Positions 58,607 to 64,000 of a stretch of 64,000 bases of DNA are shown in pieces. Below the pieces are notes generated by a model that was not told where the DNA came from, made no database searches, and saw nothing but the letters and a program-made list of their open reading frames with translations. Both the position numbers and the translations under genes were made by a program. Within the stretch, counting starts at the first letter, position 1, and every line of letters starts with the position of its first letter. Location of the stretch: positions 1,308,318-1,372,317 of the forward strand of contig BCJC01000002.1 of the NCBI GenBank assembly GCA_001600175.1, written 5' to 3'. This DNA comes from Erythrobasidium yunnanense (taxonomy: Eukaryota > Basidiomycota > Cystobasidiomycetes > Erythrobasidiales > Erythrobasidiaceae).

Positions 58607-60716
58607 CTATACTCTCCATGTCCCCTTACTTTTACGGTTATAGTACGTCGCAAAAGCCACAAGCATGGTACCGATAGCGACAAAGGCTCCAGCGATCACA
58701 GCGCCTTGTGAAACGATTACGACGAAGAAAGCAGAATGTCAGTCTCCTTTTCCAGCATGGCTACGCGTCTGACAGGTGCCCTCACCTTGCCAATAGTGTC
58801 CTGTGGCTGTAATGACGGCTCCTAGAGCAGGTGGGCCCGCTATCGCTGCTACGGATTGACACAAGAAGGCCAGTCCAATATGCGTCTGAGGAGGAATATC
58901 ATATGGGTGCATCAGCACGATGACTCCCAAGCTTGTCGTCGAGAGGCGAATTTACTCCTATCCGAGATGGATGGTCCGAGAGATTGGCAGTAACGACCGG
59001 GTTCTGCGCAATCATGTCATCAGCAGAATATTAACAATGGTGAGAATGTATCAATAGAGCAGAGGGAAACGTACGAGAGTGACATAGCAGCCATAAGCGA
59101 TGCCATTTATCGCTGAAAACGCCGCGACTCCTCCAAAATTGTGCACTCCAGCGAACCCAAAAATGAGTATCTATATGTCAGAAAAATCAAAGTTCAGCGA
59201 GTTGATACGTATGTCACAGGGTGAAGAGGCGTACTGAAGCCACTGTCAAGGTGATAACCATCACATTCATAGCACCGATCTTGTCTGAAACGATGAGTGG
59301 GAATACTCGGCCTATTAGACTGACACCATCTATGATGGACCAGGCACTCAGTCCTTCGTACTCAACCATGATTTGACAAAGTTCGACTCACTAAGGATAG
59401 CTATACTGTAGAAAGCCAGATCCGGCGAAACACCTTCAGATATGGCGTACGGCTGGATGTAGAAGATCTGTTCTTCACTCATTAGCAGTGCGAGGATCTG
59501 GCATGGCTAATCGCTACAAACAGGATACTGCGGGAGAGACAAACGACGATTAGAAGTGTCACTTTGCAGAGCGACTTGAAGCCTGCGTACGAAAATGCCC
59601 AGAGTTGTCATGAAGTACCCTGCAGCGAGGAAACAATATGCCTTCTGCTTGAATACTGAGAAGTCCAATAATGGCCTCTTGTTGGGAATAGTCTTCTTCT
59701 GCTTCATGACGATATATGCCAATCCAAAGAAGAGCAGGCATATGAATCCACTTGTCCTGAGCGCCCATGCCAGCCCTACTTTCGGATTATCGATCATCTT
59801 CGAGAGGTAGATAGGGATGACGAGACCGCCTATTGCACTCCCGGAACTGAGGAGACCATTCGCTAAACCTCGCTTCTTGCGATAGTAGGATGAGACGCAG
59901 GCTACGACTGGTGAGAAGCCGCTCCCTAGCCCGATCCCTACTAGAAGACCTTGAGTAAGGATGTAATGCCAGAACTGCGTCGAGATGGAGGCCAGCATAA
60001 AGCCCAGAGTACTGATCAAGCCAGACACGAGTATACTGTGGGTACACAGGTCAGATCCTGTATGTAGGGCTCTCTCGCAGCTGCTCTTACATGAGCCGCA
60101 GATATCCGGAATCGTATAGTCTCCCTGCGAAGACTGTGCTGAGGTACACCATGCATAGCTGCAGCGAGCCGATCCATGCTATATCTGAAGATGTATGCTC
60201 TCGTAGCTCCTCTGTCCGGTACCTATTTTGGAAGACTGGTCGTTCGCATCAGTTTTTGGAGTGCTGCTACGGCTATGCAAGTGTTACGCACCACTCCAGC
60301 TACCGACAAAGCCCCAGCAGCCTAACGTATGGAATCAGCCTGGAAGTCGACGACCCGGAGTACATAGTCGGTTGCCAGTCTTACAGAAACTAGACAATGC
60401 GAGGGAAACAAGGGAGAAGATCAAGTCAGTGTTCAAGAAGCGTAGCAGTAACGCTCGGACGCGCTCACTAAACACCCCAAGCTCCGACGATTGCTCGTAT
60501 TCCGAGACTTCCGCCTTCTGGATCGTCTTCCTGCTGTTTGACTCCATTAGGCAGCAATGTCGCATCCTTGTCTGTTATAATCTTCTCGCTGTCGCGCTCT
60601 GATGGACCAGCACCCGTATTTTCCGAGTCTGACGGCAAAGTGGCCTCTTTCGTGCCGGGACTTGTTTGCAGAGGAGCGGCCAGCGCAGGCGTTTCTTGAG
60701 GAGGCATCGAGGTCAT
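58607..60716 (-). CDS. MFS monocarboxylate-type transporter
   Basis: Twelve-TM major-facilitator carrier of the fungal MCH/MCT group. A soluble Pro/Ser/Glu-rich N-terminus (about 60 residues) comes first. Membrane blocks include YILTQGLLVGIGLGSGFSPV VACVSSYYRKKRGLANGLLS, SGSAIGGLVIPIYLSKMID, TSGFICLLFFGLAYIVMKQK, YCFLAAGYFMTTLGIFV, VHNFGGVAAFSAINGIAYGC and HIGLAFLCQSVAAIAGPPAL GAVI. The loop SSYYRKKRGLANG is the family's motif between TM4 and TM5. The end is FATYYNRKSKGTWRV. About ten exons; the N-terminal membrane exons (60.1-60.5 kb) are short and less certain. Substrate unknown (carboxylates or riboflavin are known for relatives). Confidence 0.87.
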
Positions 60717-60976
60717 AGGTAGGTGAGGTCAGGATTTTGCGATTTAGTCAGTATCATGCATGTTGTTGGAGTTGTTTAAGACGTTTCGGCATCGGTTGCT
60801 TCATCAGGGCCGTCTTTTTGCCTGTCACATGTTCGTTCTGATGTATCTAAGGATGCTTACATCAGATTATTGACGCTGTAAAGGTTGTTGTAAGCTTTGT
60901 ATAACACTCGGTTTACAGCTTTGTTTGCATAGCGTATAAATCGCGTCTCTATGCCTTACACACACCCTATCAGTTC
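60717..60976. promoter_or_regulatory. Bidirectional promoter of the MFS and SAM-carrier genes
   Basis: A 260-bp gap between two divergent ATGs. It contains pyrimidine/TTGT-rich tracts and one ATAACACTCG site resembling the AACACTTT element seen upstream of OSCP and in the S23 intron. No gene is seen in it. Confidence 0.4.
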
Positions 60977-62146
60977 ATGCTCGAGACGAGCTTTACGCAA
61001 GCTCTCATCGTAAGACATTGTAGAATATGCTTTGAATACGTCTGATCAATCGAATACAGGCCGGCGGACTCGCTGGGACATCGGTCGATGTCGCCCTCTT
61101 TCCTCTGGATACACTCAAGACTAGGCTGCAAGCTGCTAATGGCTTCTGGGCAGCTGGCGGCTTTCAAGGCGTCTACCGTGGCCTAGGAAGCGTCGTCGTA
61201 GGCTCGGCTCCTGGAGGTGTGCTGATCTTCCACAAGCCAAGATTGCGTGACATCTCAGCTTAATACTCCCTTCCCCTTCCCTGTCCTTTCCAGCCGCCGC
61301 CTTCTTCACAACGTATGAACAGCTCAAGCAGCAGCTGCCGCGACTCGCGCCCTCGTTGCAGAGCGCAGAAGCAGCGCCGGCGGTGCATATGTTAGCTGCA
61401 AGCGGAGGAGAGATTGTAAGCGGTTTTATGACTTTTACACAGCTACGCAAGCTGATGAATGACAGTAAAAGGCGGCCTGCTTGATCCGCGTGCCTACGGA
61501 GGTCGTGAAATCCAGAACACAGGCAGCGAGCTATGGCTCAGCTACTGGATCTCTAGCAGCTGCGAAGCGGGTCTTGCAGGACTCAGGGATGAAAGGCTTC
61601 TATCGTGGATTTGGGAGCACGATAGCGAGAGAGGTTCGCTCATTTCTTCCGCTAAGACTGCTAAAAGCTAATTTACATACCTCCAAAGATACCCTTTACC
61701 TGCATACAATTTCCATTATATGAATATCTCAAAACGGTCACTGCGACACGGACGTTCGGCCTGAAATCAGGCGATGAGCTGCCAGCGCGGTATGCAGCTA
61801 TCTGTGGCAGTATATCAGGAGGGATAGCCGCTGGCTTGACGACTCCACTGGATGTCGCCAAGACGCGTATCATGCTCAGTACGAAGGTGAGCGGACTTTC
61901 TGTTGGTACAAGCGCAGCTCGAAGTTGATCTCGTTTGTTATCGACCAGGACGCCAACGCATTCAGCGAACCGTATTCATCGAACTTCATCACCACCATGT
62001 CACGGATAGCGAGGGAAGAAGGCTTCTCTACCCTCTTTCGAGGAGTCTTGCCGAGGATAATGTGGATCAGTATAGGCGGAGCTATCTTCTTGGGAGTCTA
62101 CGAGCGAGCGAAGCAGACACTTGTTCTCAAGAATGTGCTCGCATAG
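60977..62146 (+). CDS. Mitochondrial S-adenosylmethionine carrier (PET8/SLC25A26 type)
   Basis: Six-helix inner-membrane carrier with three repeats. Signature motifs: [15 protein letters not shown] (repeat 1), [13 protein letters not shown] (repeat 2; VPTEVVK is characteristic of SAM carriers), and [11 protein letters not shown] (repeat 3). Supporting blocks: [112 protein letters not shown]. Six exons; a first intron after QALI and further introns within the repeats. Length of about 285 residues is normal. It supplies SAM to mitochondrial methylation, biotin and lipoate synthesis. Confidence 0.93.
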
Positions 62147-62305
62147 ACATAATCAAGAATTCGATGCTCCCTTGCCTGTATTACCTAACCGAGCATGAAC
62201 CTAGATATGCAATAGATGTGTACACCAACCAGAAAGATAGAGAGCAGCAGTATACAAATACCAAGATGAGAACGTCTAGAAAGTGCGTACAGAATAGCTA
62301 CATGA

Positions 62306-64000
62306 TTATGAGGTTTTCCCAAGAGCAGTCTTGCTCGTCCCTTCCGATGATGTCTCATGACTGCTGATGCGATTCATGGGATACTCTTCAGCGCTTGAGG
62401 ACGTGGCTGACCCCGGTAGATCCGAGAGGGATGGTGCTGCTGAGTATACAGTCGCTAAAAAGCCATTGAGGCCAGTAGCTGGAGGCTTTGGCGTAGGCGG
62501 GTTCTGAGCGAAAGAGATAGAAGGTGAAGAAGCGCTATCTTTGCGTTTGTGAGACCGCTGAGCGCTGGAAGTATTACTTGACATCTTTCGCGGACGAGAA
62601 GAGCCTTCCATGGGTTCTCTAGACTGGAACTTCCTGATCTTGCCTCCGCTTCCAGCTGTCTCCTGCCGCTGAGGATGAGATCCTGTCTGTGCTTGAGCTG
62701 CATTGTCGGATGAGGGCATGGATACAGACATCGTTCTCCTGCGTCCCGGTACATCGCTTGGTGCACCATGCAGAGCTTCAAGATCGCTTGGTAGCAGAAT
62801 AGATCGACTATGTATGGGGAAATATCAGCACAAATACGCCTGCGATAAGCGTAAAGCTAGCACGCACTCAATAGCCACGGGCAACCCGCGATGGCGTCCT
62901 CGGATCATGACAGCGCAAAGGATGAGCTTGGAAAGCCTTCTGAAGTCGCCGCAAAGAGAATAATTTGCCTTCATCCGAAAGGATCAGCTATGCTCCCGGA
63001 GAGAACGGATGTTATCACGAACAGTAGGTGTGCCTAGCGACAAGCCGACAGTTCCGTATGCCGATACCAGCTCAAACAGAATGGTGAAGACATTGAAGTA
63101 GGCATCGGTGTCGCGGTCGTCGATGTTGTGCCTTTCCACTATGCAGACTGTGGAAAGAGACACGCTGATGTGAGCCATGTCTTACGTGTTGATCCAAGTG
63201 AAGTGCCTTACTAGCCCAAAGAGCAAATGCGAGCCACCAGATATCGAAAGCCAGCTGTTTGCGAGCGTGGTGAGCTAGAGAAGCATGACATGCCGATCAG
63301 AGGGAGATGATACTTCGCAAGAACAAGTATTACATACCAAAGTAGCTTCCAGCTTTATGATCCCGCTCAAAGTCAGCCTCGATGTCGGAGTCCGTGTCGT
63401 CTTCCGTGAATACACCCCTGTACTTCCCAATCAGCATGCTACCCTCAGAAAGATCCAACCTCCTGAACTTACATTGATCGTTCCTCGTAGACGTTGGTGC
63501 TTCGTACAGACATGGCGATAGGATAGACAGCGATATACCTGCGAAGTATTGTCAGCAGGTATACTGGAGTAATGCGAATTTAGATACTCACATCATCACC
63601 ACATACAGCACTTTGAGTGCCGGGGCTGTTTCCGCGAGAGGAACGATAGCAAACCCGGCCGCACGCACTGCGAATGCTTGGAAGAGGCCGTCTATAATCC
63701 TCACACCAGCGGGCAGGGCTTCGATGACTGGTGTTCCGATGTCCAGAACCAAGAAACCGACAAGATCGGTCAGGTTCAGAACTACAAGCATGAATACTAA
63801 GATCCAAGTTTGGTGAGAGGGGAAAAGATAGATGAAGCAGCGTCGAGGGTGATCTAAGAGGAATTGGAGTGTCTCATTGAAGCGGCTCTTCTTGGGAGTC
63901 ACTTTGCTCATTGTCCAGATGACAAAGCGGAGGAAGACGGGAAGAGCTGTGTTTCCAGCCAGGATCAGGAAGCCTACAGTCAAGACCCAGCCATAAGTCC
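62306..64000 (-). CDS. TRK-type potassium transporter, C-terminal part (runs off the right edge)
   Basis: Membrane potassium uptake protein of the fungal Trk/HKT superfamily. In translated order from the right edge: TVGFLILAGNTALPVFLRFV, FLLDHPRRCFIYLFPSHQTW (family hallmark), VLNLTDLVGFLVLDIG, GLFQAFAVRAAGFAIVPLAE (third pore loop), VLYVVMMYIAVYPIAMSVRS TNVYEERS and FELVSAYGTVGLSLGTPT, where GLSLG is the fourth selectivity-filter loop. Then RLSKLILCAVMIRGRHRGLP, matching Trk1/2, and a Ser/Pro/Lys-rich cytosolic tail ending ALGKTS. About six exons are in the window. The first two pore loops and the start lie beyond position 64000. Confidence 0.93.

Overview
The window is nuclear DNA of a filamentous or yeast-like fungus, most likely a basidiomycete. 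About 35 protein genes sit on both strands with short spacers. Most are cut by many small GT-AG introns, typically 40-110 nt with CTAAC- or CTGAC-like branch points. The gene set (peroxiredoxin, YAK1 kinase, telomerase, CLIP-170, OPT transporter, WDR6, eIF3c, ATP synthase OSCP, S-adenosylmethionine carrier, TRK transporter) is ordinary fungal housekeeping. The lineage within Basidiomycota cannot be fixed from the sequence alone; a compact Pucciniomycotina-type genome would fit. I found no mobile element, virus fossil, CRISPR array, tRNA or rRNA gene.

Layout, left to right. 0.4-8.1 kb: type-5 peroxiredoxin, two unrecognised genes, an AlkB-type dioxygenase head-to-head with a LisH/WD40 protein, and an FAD-linked oxidoreductase. 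8.3-15.8 kb: YAK1 kinase, a phosducin-like protein and an RCC1-repeat protein. 15.8-21.5 kb: telomerase reverse transcriptase, a Cys-rich GPI-type surface protein and a small unknown gene. 21.5-30.2 kb: a PAS-kinase-like kinase, sphingosine-1-phosphate lyase, a thioredoxin-like small ORF, tRNA-guanine (queuine) transglycosylase, ornithine carbamoyltransferase and an unknown. 30.3-33.4 kb: two intronless tandem F-box paralogues. 33.7-46.9 kb: CLIP-170, a BLI-3-type flavoprotein, WDR6/Rtt10, ribosomal protein S23 (uS12), a SAP-domain protein and a short-chain dehydrogenase. 47.5-53.9 kb: an OPT transporter, an unknown gene and a tandem pair of DJ-1/Hsp31 genes. 54-64 kb: eIF3c, ATP synthase OSCP, a monocarboxylate-type MFS transporter, the mitochondrial SAM carrier, and the 3' part of a TRK potassium transporter that runs off the right edge.

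No single pathway cluster is evident; neighbours mostly share promoters or converge. The points most worth a second look are: (i) an S23 gene whose ATG is split by an intron (A|TG) and followed by a 22-nt exon; (ii) an 11-nt microexon kept in both DJ-1 paralogues; (iii) a repeated AACACTTT element in the S23 first intron and in the eIF3c/OSCP shared promoter; (iv) a PAS-kinase-like enzyme with HADLK instead of HRDLK; (v) an FAD oxidoreductase without the usual flavinylation residues; (vi) several well-spliced genes with no family I can name. Gene models were spliced by eye, so internal exon limits are less certain than the outer coordinates.
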